This document shows, piece after piece, positions 33,721-47,000 of a DNA stretch of 64,000 nt. Numbering within the stretch: position 1 is the first letter of the stretch; the number at the start of each line of letters is the position of its first letter. The notes below the pieces were generated by a model that saw only the letters and a program-made list of their open reading frames with translations, searched no databases and was not told the origin of the DNA. The stretch comes from Ulva prolifera (Eukaryota; Chlorophyta; Ulvophyceae; Ulvales; Ulvaceae). The stretch is from the NCBI GenBank assembly GCA_023078555.1, contig CM041197.1:9208842-9272841 (forward strand). Reading direction: 5' to 3'. A program made the translations under genes and the position numbers.

Positions 33721-36700
33721 ATGCGACTCCGCTTGCTCATCACTGTGATATTTGTGTTTCTTGTGTCGCTACTATGCTTTTTGTTTGTACGTTCCGCCCT
33801 GTCCTTGCTATCGATGTTTCCGCTGAGTGCAGGTAGACATCTGCAGCGCACACAGTCGCGCTTGACACGTGCCAAGTCCGGCCAAGCAGCTGCAATGAAT
33901 ACGTACGGCAGTGGGGAGCGGACTGCAGCCTCGCACTGCTGTCCGATTACGGGCACTCGATTCTCCATGGCGGTGGATGCGCAGCCGGTGGAGATGCCAT
34001 GCTGCAAGAACTGCGTCTCCGTAGGCGGTCTCAAGCAGGTCTGCTCCTCTGGAACCTCGTTGTACGGCATATGCTGAACACCATCGGCTCCTGTGTCCTC
34101 GCTCCGCAATGCCTTTGCCAACCCGTGTGCGTCTCCGGTAGCACTGCATGTCGAGCGTTGTTGACAGGACCCAAATGTTTCTCGCGCTACACCATTTTGT
34201 ATGTACATATCTACTCTACGCAACATCGTATAGGCCGATTGCATTGGTGGCCGAGGTAGCTGCTTGCGTACGTGCTGGTACCAGTACATGGCTAAACTTG
34301 CATTTCACGCTGTGCTACCTTACTGCACGCTCCGGCAGATCTGCGTGACGAGCATCCTTCGGTTCGCCGCCGAGGGTTCACTCTTGCGAAAGATGCCTTC
34401 ACCGGCCGATACCTCCCCATGTGAGCAGTCTCGACCACCCACTGCCATTGCTGTTATGTGCAGGTGCTTCGAACGGAGCAGCCCTCATGCACCCACTGCC
34501 AGTCCAAGCTGGCGTCAAACTCCTTGGCAGACTACAGCATCAGCTTTGAGGAGCTGGATGCGGTCGTGGTCTCGAATGACGCCTCTCTTGGAGATCCCTC
34601 CAGTGTCGACAGCACCCGGCCCACCACTCCAGAGCAGCCCCGCTCGGACGACAGCCGGAGCACGGGCACGCAGCTCGCCCCGGCATTCACCTCGGTGCGC
34701 CCTCGCAGCACACAGCGCACAGCATGGCCCTTCAGTGCTGGAGCCTGCTGCACTGCTCATGTGCGGCAGCGCTGGGCGCAAACCAGCCACTGTTGTTGGC
34801 CCATCTCGCGGATCACCCCCCGCCCGGCTCATCTGCACGCCAGCTGGCACCACCACATGGCCTCACCGTTGCACACGCTGCAATGGGCTAGCCTGGCTCC
34901 TTGAACTAACGAATAGCACCTCGCATGCATGACACCTGCTTCAGGGTCAGACACAGCTCGAAGCCGTGACTCAGCCGTATCGCAGCACCCCCCTGCAAGC
35001 CGGGTCGGGCAGTGCCTCCCTCACTAGCTCACATCCAGCTTGGGCAGCACTTGTCTCATACTGCTGCACACCTGTCGCCGCTGCCTCTCTCCAGTGGGAC
35101 CTGGTCTCTTGCATAATGCACCTCAGCCCGTAGCACCGGATGTGTCCTCAGTCATCATGCAGACACATTTATTGCGAGTCCTTGACATCCCACGAGCGGG
35201 GACTGATCAGCGCACCTCGGCACATGCCGGATCCTGTATCTGGCTTGGTCTTTGGCGCGCTGCCGCACAACCGCGCGTGCCTATCTCGTGTGCTTTCAAC
35301 ATGCTGCGGCGACATATGCAGGCCCCCGCCGGCGCCGGCGCCCCCCCGCAGAGCATCGCTTCCAGCACGCGCTCCAGTCGTTTCGACGCCGACGTGTTCC
35401 TCGCTCACAACGACGCCGACGGCTTCTTCGAGACATGCATGACGCGCCTGCATGCGCAGGCGCAGGCGCAGGGCATGCATGCGCTGCAGGCGCAGCGCGT
35501 GCCCTCACCGCGGCCCCTCGTCCCCTCGACCCCGACCCTCAACAATGTCCTCTGGAATGGCGATGACTCGGCGCCGGGCCTCGGCCTTGCGGGGGAGGCC
35601 CTCCCGCTGTCATCCCTGCCGCGCACCACAACGTCGGAGCGGGCCTCGAGCGAGGAATCCGCGCCGGCGGCCTCTGCCGCCGCGGCAGACCCCTGTAGCT
35701 CACCACCTGCTGCTGAAACTGCGGAGAGGCATGCCAACGGGCGCAACAGCGGCGCTGCGCAGGTACGCTCCCCGCGGCTCTCGTCTTGGCAGTGCCCCGT
35801 TCGGGCCTTGAGCCCGTCTGCACCTGCGACGGCGGCATGTGGCAGCCACGGCGTCATGCCGACTGAGAGACGGCAGTGCAGGCACCTCCTCATGCAGCCA
35901 CTCCTATACCCGCCAAGGTGCTGGCGGAGCCGGAGCCGGCGGAGCTCGTCCCGCAGGCGGAGCCGCGCACCGTTGCGCCGGCCGCTGCTCCCCCCCCGCA
36001 GCCCCAGCCGGCTCCCATCCTAACTGCACCTGTAGCCATCACCCGAGATGCCGCCAAGGGCGCGGCCAGCCCCCCAGAGGCGTCGCAGCATTACGTGCCG
36101 TGCGTTGGCAGCGCCGGGGGCTCTGCGGCGCGGGTGGCAGGGGGCCCTGCGGGCAGTGGTGACATCTCCCGGCTCAAGTGCCGCGTCACCGGGGAGCCGT
36201 TCTCGCTGCAGGAGGACCAGCAGCCGGTGGAGCTGCCGTGCTGCAGCCTGCTGGTGTCTGTTGCAGGCGCGAAGAAGGTGCGCCCCGTGCCTGCCGGCGC
36301 CCGTCCGGGGCCGCCCGGTCACTGCCTCGGGCCGCGATGGTGCATGCGTTCCTGACAACACTGAGTCACACTTTGATGTGGCCTCGGTGCTGACAGAGCG
36401 GGGCCCGATTCCACAGCATGGCTCACGATGGGGATGCGATTGTGTTCGGAGGTCCGCTGTGGTGCTCCGGCATGCAGCGCTCTTGCCGCCACCACCCTCC
36501 AGGATATACAGCAGGTGTGGAAAGGGGTGAGCAGCACCATTCGCGCATGCCCACCCGCGTGGCCCAAAGCCACTGTGGACGACTCGATCAGTTCCATTTC
36601 GCGTGAGGACGGGAGTGTTGGGGTGCAGATGATCGAGGCGGGGGCATGCTGCGCGTGCTGTGGCCGCACGCTGCAGCCCGACATCGCGAGCTACAAGGTC

Positions 36701-39700
36701 TCTCTGGAGGCCCTCGGGGCCATCATGCGCCACATGATGGCCACCACGGAGTCCACGGACACCCTTGTCACCACCGTGCGCACCCCGCCCTCTTGCGCGC
36801 TAACCCTGACGGGCTGCTTAGCGCCTGGCGTGCGCAGAACGCCTTGCTCGAACATTGTGTCTGAGGGGGCACGCCCGGTATGACGGTCTGGCTCGGCATC
36901 ATCGTCGGGTTGTAGGCTTCGATCGTCGCTCGATGCCCTCGATGGCGCATCCGGGTGCTCCTGTGTGCAGCATGGGAAGTGCTATGCTGTGGCTTGGCCT
37001 TCATGCTGTGGCTTGGTCCTCGTGCTGTGGGTGCTCTGCGGTTGGTGTTCCAGGGCGCCACCCCAGGCGGGTGGGTTCGCTTCGGTTATGTGCTCGTGAC
37101 CGCGGCAGCATTGTCAGGGCAGATGTGTCAGGCCACGTGGCCACTTGTCGGTGCGCAGCACGGCGGCTGCTTGATGCGTGCGTAACTGCTGCAGGAGTCA
37201 TCGGCGCTGCTGGAGAACGAGGCTCGGGTACGCCCCGCCCCCCGGTCCCCACCACCCGCATCCTTCTGTTCCAGTGCATGAGTGATTTGTGCCTCGTCCG
37301 TTGCTGATGTCTGCTGCATCTGGTCCGCTGCCTCTCCCTCGTTCACTCGGCCATCACCAGCTGCATCTCACTCTGCATGCCCCACAAGAGTAATTTCCAG
37401 GAAATCATCTGGGTGTTCTGCGTTGCCATGCATCTGCGCATGCTCTGGGTGTTCGGCCATGCCGTGGCGCATGCCCATGCCTCCGGGGCGCTCGCACCAC
37501 TGCGCAGCCGGCGGTGCAGGTCTTTGACCCTGAGGCCTTTCTTGCCGCGAACGACTTTGACGGCTTCATCGCGCGCTTCCAGCCCCCCAGCGTCTCCCCG
37601 CGCCGCGGCACGCCCTTCCGCGCCTCCTCGCCCGCCCGCTCCCTCTCACCCGCGCGCTCACGCTCTCCCCGCCGCAGCTCCAGCTCGCACAGCCGCCGCG
37701 GCCGCTCGCATGACCCCGGCAGCCGCACCGGCGGCAGCAAGCGCAGCGGCGGCTCTGACCGGAACCCTAGCGCCTCGTCATCTACGCCCGCCGCGTCGCC
37801 GCCGGTGAGTAGCCAGCCTCGGTACTACACACCCCCGGACGCACCGGGCCTCCAGCCGCCGACTTCCGTGCACTCAATCTCGTCGGCGCCGCCGACCTTC
37901 ATGCTGGAGGCTCCAGACTTTTCACTCGCGATGCCCGGCAGCGGCAAGCCGGTGTCACTGCCGCAGATGACGCACACAGCGATCGACGGCGGGGGGGACG
38001 CAGTGTTTGACCGATACATGCACCCGATGCTATCCATGAACGGCCGCAACATCTACATGTACCCTGACACCGTCAGCGGTGAGGCAGCGACGCAGGCGCT
38101 CACGGCGGCGCTGCCGCAGTTCGAGCTCAGTGATGGCACTGGAGTGGACTCCCCGAACGTGGCCGCCGGCGATGCGATGGGGGACTCTCCGGCGGCCGGG
38201 GCTGCTGCGCCGCCGCGCACCGAGCGGACCCCGGCGGCTGCGGACTCGGCCACTGGAGACACGAGCGGCTGCAGCAGCACCGGCGGCAGCGGGGCGGCGG
38301 TCAGCCTCGAGAGTGCCGGCGGCGGCAGCAGCAGCCGCGTCGGCCGCGACGGCAGCATCTCCGTGCAGCGCACCGTCAGCCACGTGCACAGCGACGGCTC
38401 CGTGCAGGACGTGGACCTCACGCTCCCGCTCGGCGGGATTCCCGCGAAGAACTCCGGCGCGCCCGCCCGCGGCGGCAGCAGCAACAGCGCGAACGTGGCG
38501 GGCCGGCACAGCGCGTCGGCGTCGGCGTCTCTCACCGGCCGCATCGCCGCGGCCGTGTCGTCCGAGATTGTGCCACATGAGGGCAGTAACAGCGTGACCC
38601 TCCGGCTGAATGTGGCCGGCCGCGTGTCGTCCCCGGCGGCCGGAGCGCCCGCCCCACACCCGTCCCAAGCCACGCATGTCTTCCAGCCGCACAGCCGTGC
38701 GGACTCCGCGGCCCTCCTGGACACCAACGGCTACCCATGCTCTCCGGCAGACAGCATCGCCCTCGAGCTCGCGATGCCGGAGCACACGACCGTCTCCCCC
38801 CAGTCCTCCGGCACACTGCTGCTGGCGGCCGGCTCCAGCGCGCCCAACACGCCGACCGCCTCTGCGTCCGCATCCCCAGCGCGGACCCCCACCGCCGACC
38901 CGAGCCTGTGCGCGGCGCCGAACATTGCCAGCGCCGGCGCCGCGGCGCGGCCGCAAAAGACCGGCCGCGTCACGTCGTTCAGCGGCATGCGGAGTTGCCA
39001 GCGGAGCAGTAGCGGCGTGTCCGCAGCGGCCGTGCCATACGTCCCCCCCAACCCCCTCGCCCCCTTGGCCACGAAAGCGGACGGCCCACGCGAGTCCGCC
39101 GCGGGTGCGTCTGCCGAAGGCGACGGCTCGTACGGCTCCTCCCAGTATGGCACCCCTGTGTACTCACCCCTGAAGCACGCCCTGGCCTCGGAGGGCTCCG
39201 TCTCCAGCGCCGCGGAGGCCGGGGGAGTCTACACCCCCACCGACAGCCCCACCCGCACCCCCTCTGCGAAGCGCCATGACGGCTGCGACCTGGCGCCCGA
39301 GGACGCCGCAGGTGCCCGCGGCCTCGGATCCTTTGAAGCGTTTGCCGATGAGTCGGCAGGGTTCGACGCGGGGCAGGCGCCATCGGAGGGCTTTACGGCG
39401 GTGACGCTCGACTCAGCCACGGACGCGCTGGGTGACGCGGTCGTGGAGGCCGCCGTGTTTGCGGCCACCAGCGCATCCGGCGCCATCGCCCGCGCACCGG
39501 CGGCGGGTCGGGCGCGTGCAGAGGGGGCCGACACCACGAACCTCACGACGGGGGGGTCACTGATGGAGCTGTATGAGTCATCGGCGGCCTCTTCATCATC
39601 TGGCTCCCCTATCACCTCCACCTGCTCCGGTTCAAACTCCATCACGTCCTACTCCTCCTCCGAGGCCTCTGGGGAGGTCAACAGCGCTTCCGAACATAAG

Positions 39701-40985
39701 TACCAGAACAGCCTCTACTCCAAGAGCGACTTCCATGATCCTGTGGCCACGCCAATTGGGGGAGCGTCCGCCGACAACGCATTTGCTCCGACACCCCTCA
39801 GCGGCAGCGGCGGCAGTGCCGGCAGCGCCCTCGCACGGCAGCTCTCTGCACGGCAGCGGTCGTTCAAGAGCGACACCGCAGCCGCGCTGTCCCCCGGCGC
39901 CGGCCTCTCCTCCTCTTCTTCCTCCCCCACCTCCTCCTCCGACTCTCCGCGCGCCCCACCCGCACGACGAGGCTCCGGCAGCATGCGTGACGCGTCACCG
40001 GAGGCCGGAGACCAGATCCGCAGGGCTCTGAGCGCGAGCGATCGCTTCGAGGACGCGAGTGGCGGGGAGGACGGCCAGGAGAGCGCCGTCTTTTTCGACG
40101 TGCCGGACCCGCTGCCGTCCGGGCCGCCGGCGTGGCACACCGAGCTCGGGCCGCTGGATGAAGACGCGGTGTGCGACGGCGCTGTGATGCGCTCGTACCC
40201 TGATGGTGGCTACCAGGGCTCCGACGGGTACCACGCGTCCGGGGAGCTATCTACCGTCGACGAGACGACGTCGATGGACCTCCCGGGGCAGCTCTCCCCC
40301 ATCCCGGAGGCCTCAAACGAAATCACCATCGGCGAGTCGATGCACCCGTTCGGCACCGTCGCGGACCAGTCCGGAAGCTTGCCGACGGGCGCGTACATGC
40401 CGCCCGCTCCAGGGTCGACAGACGCAGCGCCGCCGCGGGACGCAGGTCCGCTGCCGCCGAGTGGCGCGCCTGTGGCGCCAGGCGACACCGCGAGCCGCGT
40501 GCTTGATGACATGAGCAACAAGTACCCGTCGGTCGCGCCGTCGTCGTCGGAGTGGCGCTTCGGCTGGCCGGAGCCGGAGGTCGCGCTGCCAGAGGACCAG
40601 ATCGACGTTGTAATGCAGACGCTGTTCCACAGCTTCGACCAGCAGGTGTGGCTCTTCTGTACCGCGGCGGTAGCATCGCGAGTGGCCGAGGCCTAGTACC
40701 CGACCATCGGTTGTGCGGAGACCATTTCACCCCTCGCTTTGATGCGGCGGTGGATGATTTGTGATGATTGTCGTCGGTGGTTGGCGTGCCAAGGTAGCCG
40801 TAGCGGGGCGGCTGCCCGGGCCTGTGTGGTTGCCCGTATCATTGGCTGATGTGCGTGCTTGTAGGCCGCCTCTTTATTATCTGGCCACACACCTCGCTGG
40901 ACTCTAGCTGTGTCTGGTCGGCACTTCCATGGCTCGCCACCGCCGTTCTTTGTCGCGTGAGCACGCCGTTGTTGCGTGCGCGCGC

Positions 40986-41036
<51 letters not shown>

Positions 41037-44000
41037 CGCGCGCGCGGCTCGGAGCAGGCTGGTGTTACCTCGAGCCTCGTGTCCGGGTTCTGCGTCTGTT
41101 ATCAGCCGCTTCCTGGCCATCCCCGCGCAACATGTGTCCCCCCGCTGCTGTTGCTGGCCGCGGCCGTATTCAGAGAGCAGCAGCGGGGGTTTGAAACGAA
41201 GGAGAGCTCACGCGGAGGCGACCCGCAGGCGGAGCTCCCAGCGAATGCAGCGGCAAGCGCCGCAGACACGCTGGCGGCCAAGAGTGCGGCGCAGCCGCGC
41301 CTGGAGCGTGGAGCCAGTGGCGCGAGCGGCGGCTCGCCCGCGGCGGAGTCGCCGAAGAGCGCGCCACTGAGCGGCCCGCTCGAGGCGCGCCCCGCAGGCG
41401 GGCCCCCCGGCAGTGCGGCGGAGACAGTCGAGCTGTTTGAGGACCGCCAGGCGGTGTACGGGGACCTGTCTGGAGAAGTCTCGGGCGAGCAGGTGCGGCC
41501 CCACCTTCCACCCAGCTGCATCATGGCGGTTCGCCCACTGACTTGTGTGCGCCGGGTTCGCGCAAGGCGAGGTGGTCCCGATTGCCGATTGTGGACATCG
41601 TAGTTCCTGAGTTCCGGCCTGGTGTTGCATTGCTCATGCATTCGCCAGTGTTCTTATGGTTCACATAATTGTGCCGCATCGTCCCACGGCGCCTGATGCG
41701 CCGCGTGCCTGATCCGTTGCCTGCGTCGCATGCCGTCATATCAGAGTGTGCCGTTCGGCATGCATGCGGTGCAGACAGCAGGGCGTGCATGCGTGCAGGT
41801 GTCGACCGCGCAGACCTCCCGCGTCGAGCTCCTCTCCCTCCTCTCCGCGTGGTCCGCCGTGTTCGACCCCCCGAGCGTCAGCCCAGACACGCTGCCGGCC
41901 CTCGAGGCCCTCCACATCAGCAAGGGCCTCGACAACGCCGCCCTGCGCTCCCTCGCCACGCACCTCTCCTCCATCACCGGCCTCACAGAGCTCCGCCTCG
42001 ACGCGAGCCGCGCGACGGCCGCGGGGCTGCTCGTGCTGCCGCCGGCGCTGCCGCACGTGCGCGGCCTGCGGAAGCTGTGCGGGCGCATCCCGGAGGCCGC
42101 CGCCGCGTCGCTCGCGGCGTGCCTCGCGGCGCTGCCGTGGCTGCAGGAGCTGACGATCCACGGCAGCGGCGCGCCGTTTGGGCCGCGGGGCGCGGCGGCG
42201 CTCGCGTCGGCGCTCAGCAAGTCGACGCGCCTCGAGCGGTGCGTGCACCCTCCCCGCTCTCTCGCGCTTGGCACGTGCTGGCATTTTTAGACTCGTTTCG
42301 CTTAGGGCCGCAGCCATGTGCAGCACTTTGACATGCGATGGATACACACATGTCGCGTCCACTTGCGGAGAGGCCCGTGCCTGTGCCGTTCGGACGGCCC
42401 ATGGGGGCTTCGTGGACGGCGTCCGGTGCGACACGGCCGCTGCATGCAGGCTGGACTTTGCGTCGAACGACATGGGGGACTCAGGGTTCTCAGTCCTCAG
42501 CCGGGCGCTCGAGCACCACAGCGCGCTGACGCACCTCGACCTCAGCCAAAACGGCATCTCGTGCACCGGCATGAAGTCCAGCATGATGTACATCACCGCG
42601 CTGCCCCTGCTGCAGGTGCGTCGGGGCCTTGGCGGCCTCAGCCTCACTCAGCTCTTCAACGCCCGGTGCTAGCTACATATGCTATGTGACAGTAAACGAC
42701 AGTCTATTATGATTATCAATCAGCTGATTGCCGTTTTCTGTTGTCTGGTTTCGCACCCGTTGCTCTTCATGGTGCTGTGGTGTTCTGACATGCACTGAAT
42801 CGTCCCTGCCATATTGCAACTCTGCTCAAGCCCGACCCCCTGTCATCAGCGCGACACTTTCTGCAGCACATTTAGTTGCGGCCCGTAGGTGGTGGTCCAG
42901 AGACGCCACAACGCTGCCTAGAGAGCTTTCTGTGGGGGCTGCAATGCAGCAGTACCGCACTGTTCATGCAGCTCGGAACATCATGACGCAGCATAGCATG
43001 TTGCCCCTTCAGTACAGCGCGAAAAAGGGTGTCAGGAAACGTGGGCTGCAGGCGCTAGACCTCAGCAACAACCGCATCGCGGCCGGTGGCGCCAAGGCGC
43101 TGCTGCAGCCCCCCCTCGGCTCTGCCAGCGGTGGCGGCGCCGCGGTGGCCGGCGACGGCGAGCCGGAAAACCCCCCCGCACCCCCCCTGCCGGCGCTGAC
43201 GGCGCTGTCGCTCGCGGCAAACCGCATCGGCGACGCCGGCTGCGCGGTGCTCGCGCCGCGCCTCGGCTTGCTGCCCACGCTGCGCAGCCTCGACCTCAAC
43301 GGCAACGGCATCGGCGACGCCGGGGCGCGCGCCCTCGCCGCACACATCTCTGCAGTGCGCCCCCGCCCCTCTCACGGCTTGGGTGACCTGCGGGGGCGCA
43401 TCTTCGTCAGATGGACTCTGCCTCTGGCCGGGCCCTGGTTGTGCCTTGCACACTAGGGGGCGACCCCCCGAGCACGCACTCTGCCTCGTGTTGCACTCGG
43501 ACAGATGATGTGGATCTGCCCCCCTGCCACATGATTCATTTGGACTGCGCATCCGTCTTGCGCTCTGATGCATCTGAAGTGTCCTCGTGCTCGGGCGCGC
43601 GTTGCAGTCTGACCTTTACGGCTGCGTCTCGCTGCTCTTTCCTGCATTGCCCCTGTTTGCCGATGGTGGCCTCAGAGAGGCACGCGGCGACGCTCATGCA
43701 CACAGCACACAGCACACCACATCAAGCACCATAAAAATCATACAAACCCCATCGGTCAGCGCCGTGGCCATGATAGTCAGCCAGAGGAGGTACCGTGCCC
43801 ACCCACCACCGCCTCTGCAGGTCCCAGCGCTGTGGCACCTGGACCTCTCGGACAACCTGATCCGGGACGCGGGCGCGCGCGAGCTCGCGACGCGACTCGC
43901 CGCGGCCCCCCACGCCACAATGAGCCTGCGTCGCAACAACGTCACTGCCGCCGCGGCCGCCGCGCTCGCGACGCGCGCGCCCAAGGCCGCGATCCTCGAC

Positions 44001-47000
44001 GGTTGCCGTGCTGACCTCAGCGACGGCCCCGGCAACGACACTGGCCCCGACGACCGCTCCGGCCACCTGCAGCCGGTGCGCTGCCGCTTGCTGTGTCCGC
44101 GCCAGGCCGCGCAAGTGCTTTCTAGGTTTGCGCCGCCATTACGGGGCCATTGTAGCTTGAAGATGGTGCCGCAATCCGCCAGCTCGCTTGTCTGTCACAG
44201 ACATCACCAAACTTTCCTGCTGCAATCAGATATCTGTGGACACACAGCACGTGCGCCTGAGAGACGCTCCACTGCCGAGCCTGATACGTCGCTCTCACAC
44301 GCATGCGCGACTGGCATGCGAGCTCGGCTGAGTGCGTGTGTGCCGTGTGGTGCAGGCGGCCTCCAGCGACTACGCGACCGCGCCGTTGAGCGGCCGCACC
44401 GGCAAACACTCCGCCATCCACTCGGCGCTGTCAATGGAGGGCTCCGGCAACCCGAGCTCGCCGTCCCGGGTCCTCTCCGGCGAGAACGTCTCGCCGCGCC
44501 TCCAGGGCCCGCCGGGCATGCATGTGCCGCGGCCTCACCCGCCGCCCCTGCAGGCGCAGATCCCCGCCCCCTCCGGCATGTCGGAGGGGTCCACCGGCAT
44601 GTGGCGGCCCCCGGAGGAGCCGATGCCGTTCCCGCCGGAGTCGTCGGAGGGCCTCGTGTCGACTGACCAGCCAAAGTCTGGGATCCATGGGTCCAGCAGC
44701 GAGCGCGAGCGTGTGTCTCCGAAGATGGGTGCGGCCGAAACGCCGCCAGGCATGCGGGGTTGGCCCGGTGGCCGCAGGACTGCGCCATCGGCGATTCGAC
44801 CGCCGAGCGGCGAGGGCGCGAGCGGCAGCGGCGGCCGCGGCCACGTGCGCACGCGCTCGCGGCCGCGCAGCGGCCCCACGCCACGCTCCGCCGTGCTGGG
44901 CGGGCCGAGCAGCATGCTCTCCGACGGCTCCCGCTTCGACGCGGGCTTCTCTGACCTGTACATGCAGGCTGGGAACGTGTCGGCGGACGGGGCGTCGTCA
45001 GGGTTCCCGTGCCACAGCCGCAAGCACGGCGGGTCGTCGGAGTCCGCGGCGGCGGCGGGGACGCCGGTGTCGTCGGCGGTGCCGACGGTTGCGGCCCCGC
45101 GGGTCGTGCCGCTGTCGCCGCAGGGCTACCGGCCGAACCACCGCGCGCCGACGGTGCAGGAGGTGCTGCCGGCGGGGCCGCGCTCGTGGCTGCGGCCGGC
45201 GTCGAGCGGCACGGGCTCGGCACGCAATGTCGGCGGCATCATGAGCCGCAGCGCGTACGGCATGCAGTCTGGGCCGATCACTCCGGACAGCCTCGCGGAG
45301 GACACCGCGGCGTCGAGCGCTCTGAGCCACGTGCGCATCCCCACACTCCCCTGCCTGCCTGCCGCTCAAATAGTGCTACTACCCACGTGCTCCATCCAAT
45401 GGTACTGTCCTAGGCGGAGGGTGGGGTCAGGCGCGGCTAAGTGACGCTCATGCTGCGTGCAGATCCACAGCGTGGACTCGGGGCAGAACGCGACGATCGA
45501 CGGCTTCCGGAGTGCGCTGCGGCGGTGGCCGGCCCGCACGCGGCCGCCCCCGCGCATCGCGGCCGACCTCTCGGCGATCCGCTCCATCTACCTCCGCCGC
45601 CCGACCGGGACGACGCGCAACGCGAGCGACCAGGCGCGCCGCGCCTTTGGCGACGCCGGCGCCGACCGCCTCTGCCGCTTCCTGCCCGCGCTGGACGCGC
45701 TCGCGCACCTCGAGATCTCGAACGTGTCTGTCGGGGAGCGCGGGCTTGCAGCGCTCGCGGCGACGTTCGCCGCGCTCCGTGACGCGGGCTCCGGGGCCGC
45801 GCCGCTGAAGACGCTCCTGTACCGGACGGGCGCGCTGCTGGACTCGCAGGCGTGCGCGGCCGCGCTCGCACAGTGGATCAGCGCCGTGCCGACGCTGCAC
45901 CACTTGTCGATCGGGCCGCTCGGCGCGCGGGGGGCGGGGGTCGTGCTCCCGAGGCTCGCGACGCTCACCGCGCTGCGGACCCTCGACCTCGCGAACAACG
46001 TCATGTCGGACCGCGCAGCCCTCGCGCTCGCAGCCGCGCTGCCCGCGCTCGCCTCGACGCTCACCGCCCTCGACCTCTCGAACAACGCCATCGGCGCGAC
46101 GGGCTACGCGGCGCTGGCGGGGCCGCTCGGCGGGCTGAGCGCGCTGCGCGTGCTGGCCTCGGACGGGAACCACGTCGGCGGCACCGACGGCGCCGCAGGG
46201 CTCGCGCTTGCGCTCTCCCAGCTCACGATCCTCGAACACCTGTCCCTCGACGGCGCGGGCACCGGCGACGGCGGCGCCGCGGACCTCGCGGCCGCCTTCC
46301 CCTCCCTCCGCCGCCTCACCTACCTGAGCCTTCGCGACAACTACATTGCCGCATCGGGCGCGGCCGCCCTCGCGGCGGAGCTCCCGGCCCTCACGCCACT
46401 CCGCAGCCTGCGCCTGTCAGGCAACTGGCTGCTGGACGAGGGCGCGGCCGTGATCGCCGACGCGCTGGCGTCGCTGCGCGCCGTGACGGGCGTGTCGCTC
46501 AGCCGCGCGCACATCGGCGACGCCGGCGCGTGCGTGCTCGCGGCCGTCATGCAGCAGCAGCCGAGCCTGCAGATCGCGTCGCTCGCAGACAACGCGATCG
46601 GCCTCGAGGGCCTCGCGGCTCTCGCACGCTGCACCGGCTTCGAGATCGACGTCTCCGGCAACTCCATGTCCGCGGTGCGTGCTGCGCGCTGGGCGGTGCA
46701 CCGATCCTGCATGCGCCAATGTGTCCAGTGAACATGCATCCTATCAGCCGCATCTGCCTTGGACCTTGACGACTGCACATGAATGGGACCTCGTACTCCG
46801 AATGTGCCACCAACCACCGGCCGCCTGCAACCTGGCAGCTCCCTGGACCGCGGTCCATAGGCAGACCATGTGTTGGGCGCGCTCAGTGGTTCTGCACCCT
46901 GATCCCACGTGCTGTGTGCTGCGTGTACTGAGCACAGCGCGTGTCCTGTATGCATTTTAGCTTGCGCGATTCCTAGGGTGCGCTGGGCACCGTAATCGGT

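Noticed and set aside
37405-40730. Many long antisense and shifted frames over the large LRR-gene exon
   Set aside because: Extreme GC content removes stop codons from all frames. Arg/Ala/Pro-rich translations and the lack of motifs mark them as shadows.
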